Shown: positions 48,331-61,501, counted from the first letter of the stretch. The stretch: DNA of 64,000 nt from Lyophyllum atratum (GCA_014905825.1 JACGCN010000051.1:1-64000); one strand, 5' to 3'. Notes: generated from the sequence alone by a model not told the origin. Numbers and translations are program-made.

Positions 48331-49593
48331 GGGATACTTTTTAGTGTGAGTGGGAGAGCAGAATTCAATTGCGTATCTTCTCGCCGTGTCCTTCCTTTAT
48401 ATATGCATTCCCAGGTACTGAGACATGACATCATAGCCTCTTTAACAGGTTATCAGTTTCACGTGTGTGGCGCGCGCGCCGCGCCGCGTCTGCTCTCTCC
48501 AACTCGGCGGAACCGGCCTTTAGCCGCGCCTTCGCAGTCACCAGTGGTGACTGGCTAGCTCCATCCTAGGTCATCACGACCTCATAGCACACTAGTTAAT
48601 GTGCTGGTCACTGACACATAAGAAAGCTCACAAAATCTCTGTATCATATCTTGATCATATCTGGCTTGTATCTGGCAGAATCCAGAGCGCCAGCCTTCCA
48701 GAATCCAGCTTCACATATATATTCCTTGAGCTCATATGCATCGGAAGGAGTTTCAAGAGTAGTGGACAGACAGCATGTTCATAATCCATTCGGCGGTGCC
48801 TTCCTTCCATCACGGTGAACAGAGGCATCGACTACGCTGCGGTATTGTCTTTTGAGAAGGTTTCTCGGTGCTTGACCTCCGAGAACTGAGCTTCAGAATA
48901 ACTACCTTCCGCTTCAATGGTCACCCTTAGTCACTGACCTCCTGTACTTGCATACGATCTTATGCATTCCGGACGTTCCAGCATCATGAAAGGAGATCAA
49001 CATTTCTGACAAATTAGGCACCGATTTGGCACTTCCTGCCGCACACATATTCGGGATCCCACCTCTATTTTTGAAATACCATCGCAGATGGAACTGTCCT
49101 GACCCCCGTACGCAGTGCTAGAACAAGCTGACGATGGGCACAAGTCTGAGTCAACTAGGCCCTAAATAATGAGTAGATTCAAATGTCAATAACACGTCTA
49201 TAGTGTAAGTATGGGGTCAGCGGAAAGTATACAAATGCGGGATATGAGACCAAGTCCATGCAGAGTCTAGAACCGAAAGCGTGGCATGTAGGAACAACAG
49301 AGTGACTGGAGAGGAAGAAGAGTACGCCGCGCAGCTGTTACTGCAGTCTGCACGATGTGTCCGTACGGCGGGGTCAGTGAACTAAAGAACCGCGGTGTTC
49401 TGGCAGCTCATATGACTCGCCATGAGAATATGGGTGATCGGAATACCTCTGCCACGGCGCATCGTTCTCGTGAAAGCTGTGCACCTGTCTGTAAGACTGT
49501 TGTTGGTTGGTCTTGCGCCTTTTCCAGCACAGCCTTGAGGGGATAAAAGATTCCGTATAAGCTCGAAGTCAGCTATCAATGTTTACTAGTCAC
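48331..49593. other. Intergenic, no gene seen
   Basis: About 1.26 kb upstream of the mitochondrial-type protein and 3' of phospholipase B. Near 48468-48486 is a GC-rich alternating stretch (GCGCGCGCCGCGCCGCG) of unknown meaning. Confidence 0.45.
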
Positions 49594-51954
49594 TCACAAG
49601 CCACCGATCATGGCCCCAATGAGCGCAACAAGTCCCACAAGACCCCCGATCAACGCAGACTTATTTCTGGAGAGGAAATTTCCCAGCTTTCCTAGACCCT
49701 GAGGGTCGGGATCCACAAATACCTGCTTGCGTCCCGGGAGTTCGGCCTTAGACGGAGGTTTCTGTGGGTTGAAACAATATTGCTCGAAGCATTGTCTACA
49801 GGGTTCTGATCGGGGAATTTGGGGCGTGACTTTGAGACGGGCACGATCGAGGGCGGCGCACTGGAGGCAGGTGCCAAAGTTGGGGTCCGGATCGTTTGAG
49901 TTCGGTGTGAAACCTGAGATGGTGTTATTATGCACTTGGGAGAGGAAGAGGGATTGATGTTTGCGGGTGTAACTCAAGGTGAACGTTGCTGTGCTGGTCA
50001 CGGACTCAGCCAGGTGCCCGCTGCTTTACATGGAAAGGAAAACGTACTTAGTAACTGGGTTATCTCCGTTGATGGGAGGCGCGTTTGGAAGATAGACGAC
50101 GAGTGGATACTCAGGTGGATTTTGCTCTGGTTCACAACCAAAGAAGGTCGGACGAGCATTGACACCAGTCGCTATGAATGCTTCTACGCTTGAAGGGATG
50201 GGTGGAAATTGCTGATGAGAGGGTCGCAGAATCGTGGATTGTCTTTGGGAAGTGAACAACAGGCTGCTTCCACTGGATGGACAAAGATAAAGGTACGTAT
50301 CAGAAACGGACAGCGCGCTGTTGATGGAACGCACTTTGGCCACTGGTTAGGGTCGTCCGCACTCCCTTCGATGGTCACAATCACATCCAGTCCTCTAGCC
50401 CTGACGAACAGTGGTGCATAGGGAACGTTTTCGTGATTTGAGGCGCCATCGAGGAGCTCTAGCCAAGTCTTATCCGAGTCTTCGAAGGTGGCATTCTTTA
50501 GTCCGTTGAACGGGTTTGGCCAATTTGCCACATCGTCAGCGCGTGTCCTGACTTCTCGAAGTTGTCGGCCCAGGACATAAAGCAACCCAGTGGCATCGTT
50601 TGCGGAAAATTCTGTTAATTTGTTCCCAGCGAAATCGAGAATTTGCTGGAAGAGGGGTCAACTAAAAGATACCTCTGAAAACATATTGGTTGCTCACGTT
50701 GAACAAACTAGCACTGCTTCCCATGATGAAACCTGCCTGATCAAATCCGGTCACGCAGGCAGATCCGTTTTCCGCTTTTCCATTCGACAAATGGGTGCCT
50801 GCGTAAGTGAGGTTCATCCCCGCAGAGAGGTTTGGATCGTATGACGCCAGTTCCAGAGGCGTGATCTATCTCAAATTCAGATGATAACCTTAGACCATTA
50901 CTAGTCAAAGTACCTCGTATACTGTGGGATCCAAGGTAAGAGCAGTGGTTAAATTTGAACCCACAGGGCGAGAATCAGCCACTACAATCGGGAAAGGAGT
51001 TTGGAACTCCCGATATGCTGGAATTAATGGGATGTTAGACCACAGCTGGCCTGCGCCATGCGCAGAATCGTTCGTAAAGAAGTTTTTGCGATCTGTCTGG
51101 TTCAAGAAATGATACGAAATCATCCGTGACCAGGGGTCAGTCAAACTAGTATCACTACAGCCCAGTGTCAGTTAAACATGTCCATGACTCGGGAGCGAAG
51201 TTAGAGTACTAACATGCCCTTATTCGCTTTGGCCATGACGCTCCACAGGATGCTGCCGTAGAAATATTGGTTGTCGTCCGAGAAGAGGTTCACACCATCG
51301 GGCGTGACCAAACCAAGGTCTAACAGCCAACCTTCCATGTCCTTGCCATTCCCTAACACCATATCGTTCATTGTTGGCCAGTTATTGAAGTAGAGTGAGC
51401 CGGTGATCCAAGAGCCGCCTACCAAGACATCAGAGAAATATAACGCACGTCAGAGTCGCTATCCACAAACCTGACAGGCCGGCCAGATACGAAGTGACCT
51501 GTAGCAACCCCCCTGTCCCCGCTGCCTTCGCGGAGTCGTTGCGCGCATCAAGGCCGTTGAGACACCCCGCACCGTATAGTGCGGCACGCATACCGCCACC
51601 AGGGATGGCCATGCCGATTTTTGCGAAATTCCCTCGGAAATCGGAGAAATTGTACCCGTGTCGTGCATTATCGGCTCCTACCCATTCTCTCCAGGCCTCA
51701 GGCAAGACTGTACTCGCGCGTTTACTGATATATTCTGTTTCCTCAGGATGGAGTGTCTGGTTCTGGGGTGTGAAAACACGGGTGAGGGAGGTGGTGGAGA
51801 AATCTGGACATTCTACATTTGTATTTGGCGCGTAGTCGGTCACTGAGTCTTGTGACTCAAGAGGAGGATCTCGGGAAGCCACAGGGATGAGCAGATAGAC
51901 CGCAGCGAGGAGGAGCCTGAGCAAACGATAGCTCCTAGGTATCAACAGGGACAT
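49594..51954 (-). CDS. Secreted phospholipase B / lysophospholipase
   Basis: This fungal PLB-type enzyme removes acyl chains from (lyso)phospholipids. MSLLIPRSYRLLRLLLAAVY is a signal peptide or signal anchor. The cPLA2-type catalytic core is visible: KIGMAIPGGGMRAALYGAG (oxyanion region), then SYLAGLSGGSWITGSLYF with the nucleophile Ser in G-L-S-G-G. Later come LELLDGASNHENVPYAPLFV with the acid residue and RARGLDVIVTIEGSADDPNQW. A Cys-rich segment follows (FGTCLQCAALD; EPCRQCFEQYC). The protein ends in a hydrophobic tail, ALIGGLVGLVALIGAMIGGL, after a basic stretch, so the enzyme may be GPI-anchored or membrane-tethered. Introns are short and GT-AG. Many N-glycosylation sites are present. 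Confidence 0.93.
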
Positions 51955-53752
51955 TTGGGAACGACGCCTTGGGCGACCTGGTTGATTCTGGCATGTTTAT
52001 CTGTTGCGAGGCAGTGACAGTGGGGGCATCCCGGACTTGGACAGCAGGCATACACGCCGTAACCGTCCGAGTCACGTATGCCAGGAAGCAGTCTGGACTC
52101 GGATCTAGTAAGCAATTGAAGCATGGAATCACATTTATCATGAAGGCTTCCATCACACAGCCATATCCATCCTGGCCAAAAACTGCTACTACTAGCCATT
52201 TGGCATTCTCTAGCTGGATTCATTCTCTCTTGGTGATTCTGTTACGCGGTCTCTGATAAATTTCATCACAGCACAGCGCTATATTTCCGCCTATGATTCA
52301 TGCTTGCGGTTGGCCATACCGTTACCTGCATGCGTCAGGCCTCTCGCCCCAGAACACTTATGGCTCCTGCTGGTTCTCTCTGTTCAAACTATGCATCGCT
52401 ATAGCCCCGCATCCCGGGTCTTCACCAGTGCTTGCAAACATATTCGAGGACAAGATTCTGAATCTGAAGTCGAGCCTCGGGCATCCAACCTGAGCGTCAA
52501 GTGATGTCAAGTCCACCGCGTCCCGAATTAGATCACCGAGGTATCCATTGCCAATCTCGGCGACCGGTGCCTACTTAGAGGTGAGAGCAAGTTCCTTTCT
52601 GATCTTGGTTTCAGCTGAGGCTGAGTCGGACCTTGCTGACATCTTGATATGATGAAGTGTTCATCACTTTCAGCTGATAATCATGTAGACTTGAGGTGTA
52701 GGTATATGTGGAAGCGTGCCAACAGAAACACAGGTGTGTACATCATCGTCAAACTGATAGCATCTCATGACCATATTTCAATCACGAGTTCGGCTCGCAG
52801 GGCCATTCGGGGCCTTCCAACGGTTTAGCACCTCATAGGCGATGGAATTTACCGCCTCGTTCTCTAGGCTGGATCTGTACGTGGTACAGTATTGTTGTAT
52901 CAAAAAGTAAAGGTGAGTCGATGGAGACTCTACTGAGGTAATAGGCGCCCATACATCCCCGTGTTCTTAGATTTATGCGCTCAGAGGGTGGGTAGCCACT
53001 ACTCGATGTCAGGCTGAACGTCGTCTAGAGCCCGGACCAAATGGACATGCGAATGGCAGTTCTTATACTTCTCAGTCCACGATTACTTACCTTGATCAGA
53101 AGCATGGTTGACATGCGGCTGCATTGTGATGTATCTATCACGCCGCACCATCCAGGACTGGCCGATCACTGGAAAGGGTGTATCAAGGAAATATGCCGGC
53201 AGAGATCACTCGCGGACAACAATTGGCCACTGTGACTTTTCTATTCGGCTCTCGGAGAGGGTTGAACAAGTCGAAATGCAGGTTAAGCTGGTCGGGGGGA
53301 AGAGAAAACCTGCCTGGCAGAAGGAGAGCTGTATGAGCTAGCGTCGGTCATGACTTGTGGCAATCATTAGGAGTACCACTGGGCCCAACGTATGGTCAGT
53401 TGGTAAGTGTAGATTTCGTCGAAGTTAATTGCCAGTGGTCAGACTGATATCAAACATCAGACTATGATCAATCTGGAACAATCCATGCTACCTTCTGTCC
53501 GCGACTCACGCCCATCATCCGATTTGTTGCGTCGTCATCCATTCCCAAATCCTCGTGGTGGACATTGATTCCTTCCGCTAGGCCCTGATCAACTTAAGCA
53601 GATATCCCAGGGCTATCCGCTGCAACAACGAGAACCCATAATTCTTGATTCAATCATGACAAACTTGACAATCTGAAAGATACATAAGAGGCACCAGTGT
53701 CAGGTGCTGGCCTCTTCTTACCTCTGGGAAGCGCTCGCCCATCATACTGGTT
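51955..53752. other. Intergenic, no gene seen
   Basis: About 1.8 kb with no recognisable coding content. It is upstream of both flanking genes, which diverge across it. Confidence 0.45.
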
Positions 53753-55164
53753 ATGCTGGAGACTACAGGCTCGGACGTCCCCAACGTCTCGGAAATTGCT
53801 GTCTTTGACGCGTTTGCACTCACAGGCTTCCTTCTAAATGCAGCTGTGCTAATCCCTGTGTTCTTCTCGCCCAGCGTTCGACGACCAGCAGCATGGTCTG
53901 GGCTCATCGTTTCATTTCTCATATATTCCTTTTCGTACCTTGCCATGGCTGGGTGGCAGATGGAGTCGAAACGGCCTCCCTTTGGACTATGCTTCTTTCA
54001 GGCGGCCTTAATATATGCATCTCCAACACTGTGAGTCAAACTTCGCGTCCACTTGGTATTTGCTTGACATACCTTCCTCTTAACCCTAGGGTTGGCATTT
54101 CGTACATCTGCTTTACTCTCGACGTGGGCTTTTTCCTACCCTCCCTCTTTTACGACTAATACTATCCCGTGCAAGTTTGCCCTGCAGCTGTCAATTGCGG
54201 TATTTGGTAGGGGTAAATCGAAATCGAGTGCTTGGAGGACGAAGATTGTAAGCAAACCGCGTTATCCGAGTCTCGTCCTTACTTTCCTCACCCTGTCACA
54301 CAGCTTATCATCTTGCCCTGGCTGTGCTTCTTCGGGGTTTTTGTGACGGTTTTCATGGTCATTCAATTCATAGCTTTTTCATGTGTGTTTTTACGAATGT
54401 TGTATAGCAGGTGGTTGGGGATCCTTCAATGATTGAGCCTTCTGCCGGGCGGTTTTATTGCCATGCCACGACGAGAATGCTGTGAGTGGTGTTACTCCCA
54501 AATCATCTTATATTATAGATCAGGCTCACCGCTTTGTTCTCAGTGCCGCGATTAACGTTGTAGCAGCTGTCCTTGCTGCTGTGATACTGTTCCCGTTAGA
54601 TCGTATGTATGGTCAGTTTCCCCAATGCCGCAGCCACTGATCTTCAAAATAGTTTACATGGCGTACATCTTATACCGAAACTGGGGCGCCTTCCGACGTC
54701 TGAGCACGGATACTTCTGGCGTTTCGCTTTCGATGTATATCCGATTGACACTGTTTCTACTTCTCGGAGGTATCGGAATTGGGTCGGTGTTGTCTTCCTC
54801 TAATTCTTAGGATCTCATGCTTAGCATTAGTACCAACCAGGCTTTCAGCTGCCTTCATCCCTTCCATCGGCCATTCATCTGCCCCAAGAAGTTGGAATGT
54901 TCTTCTTCCGATAAGTATGTAAAGCTGGCTCGTTCCCTTCCACAACTCTGATTCTTTGCACTCAGTTCCTATTATCGGAGCTATCACTCTTGGCACCGGG
55001 AAGGTAAGCAGCTTTGCCATCCATTTTCTTCATTCTTACGACACTATTTCAAGGATATAATGATGTATTGGGCATTTTGGAAGAAAACCAATGTGCGGCC
55101 GCCAGTGCCTACCAAGGAAACACCTGAAGCCTCGCCTGATCGCATGCTCATAGCACCTGTGTGA
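53753..55164 (+). CDS. Agaricomycete-type seven-transmembrane protein
   Basis: Assembled from about eight exons, the product has at least six hydrophobic helices: ALTGFLLNAAVLIPVFFS, SGLIVSFLIYSFSYLAMAGW, FFQAALIYASPTL continuing through an intron, LIILPWLCFFGVFVTVFMV, AAINVVAAVLAAPLIFKIVY and MYIRLTLFLLLGGIGIGLSA. Between helices are short loops such as LYRNWGAFRRLS and a Cys in RFYCHATTRM. The tail is cytosolic and Lys/Pro-rich, KKTNVRPPVPTKETPEASPD. This pattern matches a family of uncharacterised 7TM proteins found in many copies in Agaricomycetes. Whether they are G-protein-coupled receptors is unproven. Several introns are inferred from hydrophobic continuity, so exon borders in the middle are less certain. 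Confidence 0.72.
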
Positions 55165-56460
55165 CATCATTCGGATATTCTATACATGTGCCCTTGGCTG
55201 TACATGTGTAATTTCCACCCTCGTGCTTGCATCAGAGCTTCTTGCGAAGGGAGACCTTTGTCGGTCAGGTAATATCAGTATCAGTATATCACTAGCACTT
55301 GCTCTAGTTTGGTTTCGATGATATTCGTTATTGTCGAAATAACTGACGAATGAACTTCGAAAGACGCATGGCAACATTTGATAGACCATGATTACGCACC
55401 CAGTCATGGGGTGACTGCATGGACTTGAGGATTCGATCTACAGCCACGAATCGCACTAGTTTCGCAAACGAGTACTCCAGACCTAATTGCCCTACTTTCA
55501 ATGTAGGAGTCAAGTTCGTAGGTGTTGCTAACCCGATACTTGCAGAATGGAGGCTAGGTAACATGTCTAACCTTGCCGGTCAAGCAGAATGATGGGACAG
55601 TTCCTGAACCTGACATTGGCAATAGGCGTAGAATAGTACATCGAGGACCTGGGGTAATTAATTTGAAAGTAGCCGATGTCCTGTACCGCAACAAGATGGA
55701 CGCCCCGGTGAAGCAAATTGATATAACCTGAAGACTAGGTGGTGCACCACCGTCAGGTAAAAATGCTGCCAAGTTATTCGCCATGTTGTGTTTAACTGGA
55801 GCTAGACACGTAAATGCAACATCAAAAAATGTATGAACGAAGGCGACATCCATAGCTCACTCGGACAGCTGGCCTGAGGTACGCACGCATCGAGCGTCTT
55901 CAGGCGCAGCAGGATCAGATATTTGCCACGATTAGCCAGACTCCATGAATAGCATACTAAGGAGTAATATTAGTTGAGAAACCACTGCATGGGAGATGTG
56001 GAATAAACATACATTGTCACTCGAGCTCCTCTAAGGGCTACAGAGTCCACAGGGCTAGGTGACACGAAGCAGATGATCGACATTCACTGCCGATGCGTGT
56101 CCATGAAAGGTAGCCAATAATGACGAATACCTGTACGCAACGTGCAGTGCACTTGGTAGAATGTTAGATAATATTCACGTCGAAAAGGCGGTTTACGCTC
56201 ACCTGCACGTTGGGGGTAGTAGCCAAGGGAAGGCATTTCTCGAAATTCACTTGTATACGATTTCGGGGATCTCCGGACATGACATGATTGCTTCCAAGTA
56301 TAAATGGCAAATCTGTAGACTGATTATCTTCCAAGCTCAAGCTCCTCGTTTCCCATTAAAAATCTGCCCGAATATGTACTGCGGATGTGTATGGTATATA
56401 TCATTACAAAAGATTCCAAGATGTGCAGTGTAAGTATGCGCGTGCGTCAGTTCATGATCA
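55165..56460. other. Intergenic, no gene seen
   Basis: About 1.3 kb between convergent genes. Small minus-strand frames near 55328-55853 have no recognisable content. Confidence 0.4.
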
Positions 56461-58227
56461 TCAGTGGTCAAACCAGCCAGCCTTGGTCATTTCTTCTGCC
56501 AGACCATCCCAATTTCGTCGTCGCGCCTTCCTTCCGGCAAGCTCAGTCGCAAATCTGAAAGGACAACGGTGAGAAGGTAAACAATTATAAGCAGCTGAAC
56601 TTCCGCTCACCGAAGGCATTCATCCAACCGCCATCTTCCGCGCTCCGATTCGGGAGAGTTTCCATCTGAGTCGTCTCCAGTCCAGGAAGGGGTATAAGGC
56701 GAGCCAGGAGCGATACGCCTACTCAACGCGTATATCATCCCGGCAACAAACGCATCCTGGGCTCCGATTTCGTCCACAATATTGTCATCGTCGTGGTCGC
56801 CGCCAGGTACCTCCGTGCCTTGAGAATCATTATCGTCATCATCATCCGCACTGGCGTGTCCACGGCCACGTCCACGAGAGCGGGCACGTTGCTTGGAAGA
56901 TGAAGATGTTGAGTGGCTGAAGCCACTGTCGTTGCCCACATCAGACATGTATCCAGCCGAGAAGAATGCGCTTGAGTCTGGTGTGTGACCCCGCGCTCCA
57001 GCCCAGAAGTCGCTACCGCTTCTCACTGAGAGCTCCTCGGTGGGACTCCTCATGCCTCTGTGACTGTCGCCGGCGGGTAGCTTAGCCTGGAAGGCAGGCC
57101 GCTCTTCTACCCACCCCGAGCTCTGAAAGTATTCTTTTGTGGGTAACGACAGCACGGCAGCACCATCCTTGCCCCAGTATGCGACGAGTAGGGCATGGGG
57201 AGGTGCAATGCTTGTCAGGGAGAGCAGGAAAGAGCGCGGAGTGGTAGCATAGTGTGGAGAATTAGCTTCCGCGTAGTGCTTATTGAGGAAGATAATGTCT
57301 GCATGCGGAATCAGCTGCACATTCCACAAATCAGCGGTCCATTGACGGGATATTGAGAAGGAAAATTCACACCGCTTCGACGCCTTGCCTGCCTTTTCGG
57401 CCAACATCAATGCTGAACACACAGTGGCTCCTCCATTTCCTCTCTCTTGCGAGACCATCAAGTCCTGTAATGTTGCTAAGAGTAGTCTTCACAGATCGTC
57501 CCTCGAAATGGAGCCAATCGAAAGGAGCTGGGCTATTAGGATTCACAAGAAACGGTGGAGGACGAGGACCAGACTGTGACGGTCGCGGTGTCGATGCCGT
57601 AGTGGAATAAGGTGAAGAGGATGTGGTAGCGATAGGAGTGATAACTGGAGACGATTGAGGGTAATTCTCTGGAGCAAGCAGTGGACCCAGCAATGACACG
57701 AACTCCTCGTGCGTTACGTCTGGGAGAGGGTTATAGTTCACGACCGTTCGCGTATCCTTATCTACTGCATGGGGTTCAGAGCCTAGCAAGCAAGAATAAG
57801 CCCGATCTACCTGAATGCAGCACCCATGCGCTTGGTACGCCGACGGCTTTCCAGATCTTACAATATCGTGTGATAACCCCTTCGTTTTCCAGATCTCGGA
57901 GGATCATCTGGCCCTCATCGTTGCCGCTAAGGGGAGCGACGAGAACAGCCTCCACGGAAGGAAACTGTGCCAGCACGGATAAAAGCTGGTAGGAGGCGAT
58001 GAGATGGGGCCAGTGCACCCATTGACGCAATGGATCCTCACCGTGTTTGCTGAGCCACCCCTTGTCTTTTCGACTGAGTGGGCACGTACGACCGAGGAAG
58101 GCGTGGGATGGGATGGGATGCTGAGGGTATGTGTGAGGAAAAGAGTTCCTGATGCTACAATGCGGAGTGGTTTCGTTTGTGGGTGAATTGGTGTCGTGTC
58201 GTGCGTCTCGCGGCGTAACTTGGCCAT
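56461..58227 (-). CDS. pfkB-family sugar kinase, ketohexokinase-like, with disordered insert
   Basis: This has the ribokinase/pfkB carbohydrate kinase fold. Start MAKLRRETHDTTPI at 58227. The N-terminal half shows RIVASGTLFLTHTL, the sugar-site GGSANTLLSVLAQFPSVEAV and PLSGNDEGQMILRDLENEGV. Further on are APFDWLHFEGRSVKTTLSNI and, after an intron, LIPHADIIFLNKHYAEANSP. A disordered, acidic insert of about 100 residues (DSSAFFSAGYMSD; HASADDDDDNDSQG) then separates these from the catalytic motif, which reads IGAQDAFVAGMIYAL instead of the usual GAGDxF. The last exon reads FATELAGRKARRRNWDGLAE and ends AGWFDH. The catalytic Asp is kept, but one Gly of the anion hole is Gln. Activity is therefore uncertain. 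Confidence 0.83.
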
Positions 58228-58491
58228 GTCGTATTCGTGAGGTTGTAAGGGAAGACAGAAAGAGGACGTAATATAAAGAAGTGTCACTGGTTCATGTCAC
58301 TTACAGGACCTGAAGGCGTTTCGTGGGGCATGAGGCCATCATGGGCGTCCAGAATCAACCCGTCAAGCATACGTCCGGCAATTTGAAATCAATAAAATAA
58401 GGCAGGGCTGGACGCGTCGTGTCCTATCTCCCTGAGAATTACGATAATTTTTGACATCCATGATGATATACGACAGCCCAAGCCCAACGAA

Positions 58492-59850
58492 TCACTCCAT
58501 CTCAACATCGCCATCGCTATCTTCACTGCCTTCCACATCCTCCCATCCTTCCTCGCCCTCACCTTCACCATCCGCTGGCGAAGGCGTAATCCCTAGAGCA
58601 TCCAATTTACCTATCAATTCTCTCACATGCTCGAGCAGAGGCGCGTCTGGGTGTTCTTGGTTCGTGTGTAACTGGGATGACGGTGTGAATAAGGTATCGG
58701 TCAAAAAAGACACTGTGCTTACAACTTGACATGTCTCTAGGCAGTCTCTTGCGTCCTTCGCAAGTTCTTGCCAGGTAAGTTCGTCCAGCGTTCCGCCGCT
58801 TTCTTGAGCCTGTTCAGACATCATGAAGAAACACCACCCTTCGAGATACCAGGCTTCGACTTCCTGGTCGTCAGACGCCATAACACCATGCAGCACGAGT
58901 AGAGCTGGGGTATAGAGAGACAATTCTAGGAAAAGTTTCACCAGCGCCAGCCGTGTAGGTATTTGTGGAAGACTTGGATCATCTTTTGAGCATATCAGGC
59001 AAGCTGACCGAGGTCGCAACAACTAAGAAATACCGGAATCCAGATCTTTCCAGGCCGACCACGCTTTCTCCAGGCAGTCCTTTGCGTCGTCAGGTCTTTG
59101 CTGTGACATTCGGACTGACGCGAGTGCTTGCAGAGCCTCTGCGTTCCCGGGATCCGTCTGCAGCGCCTGGTTGATGAGGTCCTCGCACGTTTTCTCTGCA
59201 TCCGGCTCAAAGCTAGTCTCGATAACTTAGGTCAAGGACACAAATTGAAAGATCGGCAGATGCTCACCACAGATCGTAAGAAGGGTCCATCCAGATTTCG
59301 ACTTGACCAATTAGAGCTCTCACGATATTGTTTTTGAGCTCTGTTTCGTCGTTTTTACTCGTCTCATCTGTTGCACGCTGTTTCCCCTTGAGCTGAAGGG
59401 AGATAATGTCTATTGCAGCCTGGTAGTGTTGTAAAGCCTGTCGCGGATCACCGTCGTTCAGTTGCGCAAGATATAGATGAGCGGAAGGAGGTGGAGGAGA
59501 TGGGGCATCTGGATTGGGGGGAAGCAGTGAGAGGAACGCCTGCCAAATAGATATCGGTTAAAGATGGTTCCAATGTGCATGGACGGTCCTCTCACCTCTT
59601 TCGCGGCATCTATGTCCCCTGTTTCCAGCAGTGAGACCCCCAGCATTTCTTTGGCCTCTGCATTAGAGGGTTGCTGCTCCAGAACGCGTCGGATAAAACG
59701 CTGAGCCAAATCATAATCGCATTGGACGATAAGAGATTGCGCCTTTTCCAGCAGAGAGACTATGGACGGAGCGTTCTGAGTTGCAGCATGTTGGACAGGC
59801 GGATCCGTGGCCTTGGACGCTGCCTTCTTCTTGGCCCTCGTTCGCCCCAT
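58492..59850 (-). CDS. TPR protein, Acl4-like dedicated chaperone of ribosomal protein uL4
   Basis: Acl4 binds newly made Rpl4 and escorts it to pre-ribosomes. Start MGRTRAKKKAASKATD with a basic, nuclear-localisation-like head. TPR repeats follow: LLEKAQSLIVQCDYDLAQRF, IRRVLEQQPSNAEAKEMLGV, LYLAQLNDGDPRQALQHYQA, INQALQTDPGNAEALQALAS and VRMSQQRPDDAKDCLEKAW. The second half has LVKLFLELSLYTPALLVLHG and WYLEGWCFFMMSEQAQESGG. It ends in a strongly acidic tail, EGEEGWEDVEGSEDSDGDV. A basic head, TPR body and acidic tail fit Acl4. A generic TPR protein is the alternative. It is divergent from the gene at 59979, with 128 bp between starts. Confidence 0.8.
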
Positions 59851-59978
59851 CTCTTCGTCAAGAGAGAGATCGTCGAGGCTGGATTTTTTTTGATGATCAC
59901 GTGGATTTACGAATGCCACTCGAAGTCGGACCGTCACCAAAACCAAGTTTTTCCCTTCGCTCTCACAAGTATCGTATA
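59851..59978. promoter_or_regulatory. Shared divergent upstream region
   Basis: 128 bp between the start codons at 59850 (minus) and 59979 (plus), among the shortest divergent gaps in the window. Confidence 0.5.
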
Positions 59979-61280
59979 ATGGACGAATTTAGCACGCGGG
60001 CTCTAGGTCCTCCAGACGGCTTATTTCTCGAGCGACTGGACGCCTTCATGGACAAATGCCTATCTGATATCAGGGCCTTCTCGGAAAGGGAACATCGTCC
60101 TTTTGAAGAGGTCGCCGGACTTGTTCTTAAAGCTCGCACTCGATTCTCACATGCGCCCTTCTAGACACGTCAATATGTCGCAGAGTGGCATTCCAGGTAT
60201 CTCTTTCAGCCTCAATCAAGTGATGGAGCTGGCAACAAGCCGGGCAGTGCTTCCAAAGGTCCGGGTCCTCTACGTGTGGGAATAATTTCCCCACCTTACC
60301 ACGAACTTTGTAGCAGTGCGATCCGTACTTTGTGATGCTTCACGTATGCTGGAATCCCTATGTGAGATCTCAGGGGTCCAATCTTTTGTTTTGGCAGTGG
60401 ACCCCCACAACCCTACAGACATGGGTTTCCTTGGAGGTTCTGTCGTCGGCCGAGAATTTTGGCGCGGGTTGAGAGGTGGTGGAGAACTCGGCGCAAAGTC
60501 CTTCAAAGTCCACTGCCTCCGGGACTTGGAGTCTCAGCCGTCACCTCCGTTTAGCCGCGAAGAAGGCCCATCAAGTCGTGCTTCGTCGGTTACAGCTAAA
60601 CTCCCCCCTGCAAGATCTTTGAAGAATGATTTGTACGACAGCGTACGGAAAGCCTTGAGGTCAGTCGCTTATATCGCAGTCAGAATTTACATTAATCCTA
60701 GTTTTTTCTGACAGGTCCGTGAGTGGTGTCCGAAATGCTGAAATGAAATGGACCAATCCAGAACGGCTGGACGTCTATGGCGTCCGTTTGGTCGGGTGGC
60801 CTACATCTATCCCTGCCCAGAACCCCTCGTCATTGAAGGCCAACCAAAACAAAATCCTCTTAGAGTGTCTGGATAATGGAACCATGAGGTTCGAGAAGCT
60901 ATTCCTAGCTATGAGTACCGCAAACTATGCAAACAATTACAATCTTGACGAAGGACGGATACCTGACGAATTGGAAGAAGCTGATGACTTCTCTTGGGCG
61001 TACGACGCTGATGCTGGTGATCCCTCCCTCGTGAGCCATTCTCTGACCGGTGAAGCCTGTTGGAGAGCTTAATTTTTTCCAGGGTAGCATCCAAGAACCG
61101 ATTGCTGCCCCGACTCCAGAAAATCTATATACGCACGCGGCAGAGACATTCTCCCATACAATACCTGGCAGTCTATGGGATCCCGATATATCAGGTCACC
61201 CTCACAACTTAGCCAGCAGTATTCAGCCAGCATCCAGTCGCAAACGTCCGCGGAGCGATTCGGGCCAGAATGCTAGCTAG
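59979..61280 (+). CDS. Conserved protein of unknown function
   Basis: I do not recognise the family. The start MDEFSTRALGPPDGLFLERL is followed by an intron (GTCGCC donor, TTCTAG acceptor) into TRQYVAEWHSRYLFQPQ. A second intron of about 40 nt is needed to reach the long frame VRSVLCDASRMLESLCEISG, VQSFVLAVDPHNPTDMGFLG and GSVVGREFWRGLRGGGELGA. Then come SVSGVRNAEMKWTNPERLDV, YGVRLVGWPTSIPAQNPSSL and a Ser/Pro-rich tail ending RKRPRSDSGQNAS. The central part is compact and looks folded. The basic end suggests a nuclear protein. The second exon junction is the weakest part of the model. Confidence 0.65.
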
Positions 61281-61501
61281 AATATGTAGATGAACGACCT
61301 GTATTAATTATTCAGTCATTTTCTGCAAGAACACCCTCTGCATGTTTCCCAGCCGGAGGGTGGTGAAGGCGGTGCTGTTGTTCGAAGCAAAGCAAATTCA
61401 AAGAGATCACCGAGAGATCACTATCCGGAGATAGCGTCGACAACGGCCGTCTCATTTTAATTTAGCTCACGAGTCGTTTTGGAACTCTACTCACGACCAC
61501 C

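Noticed and set aside
57780..57830. A 28-nt intron in the pfkB gene
   Set aside because: A later acceptor gives an ordinary 46-nt intron joining VLHS to VDKDTRT in frame.
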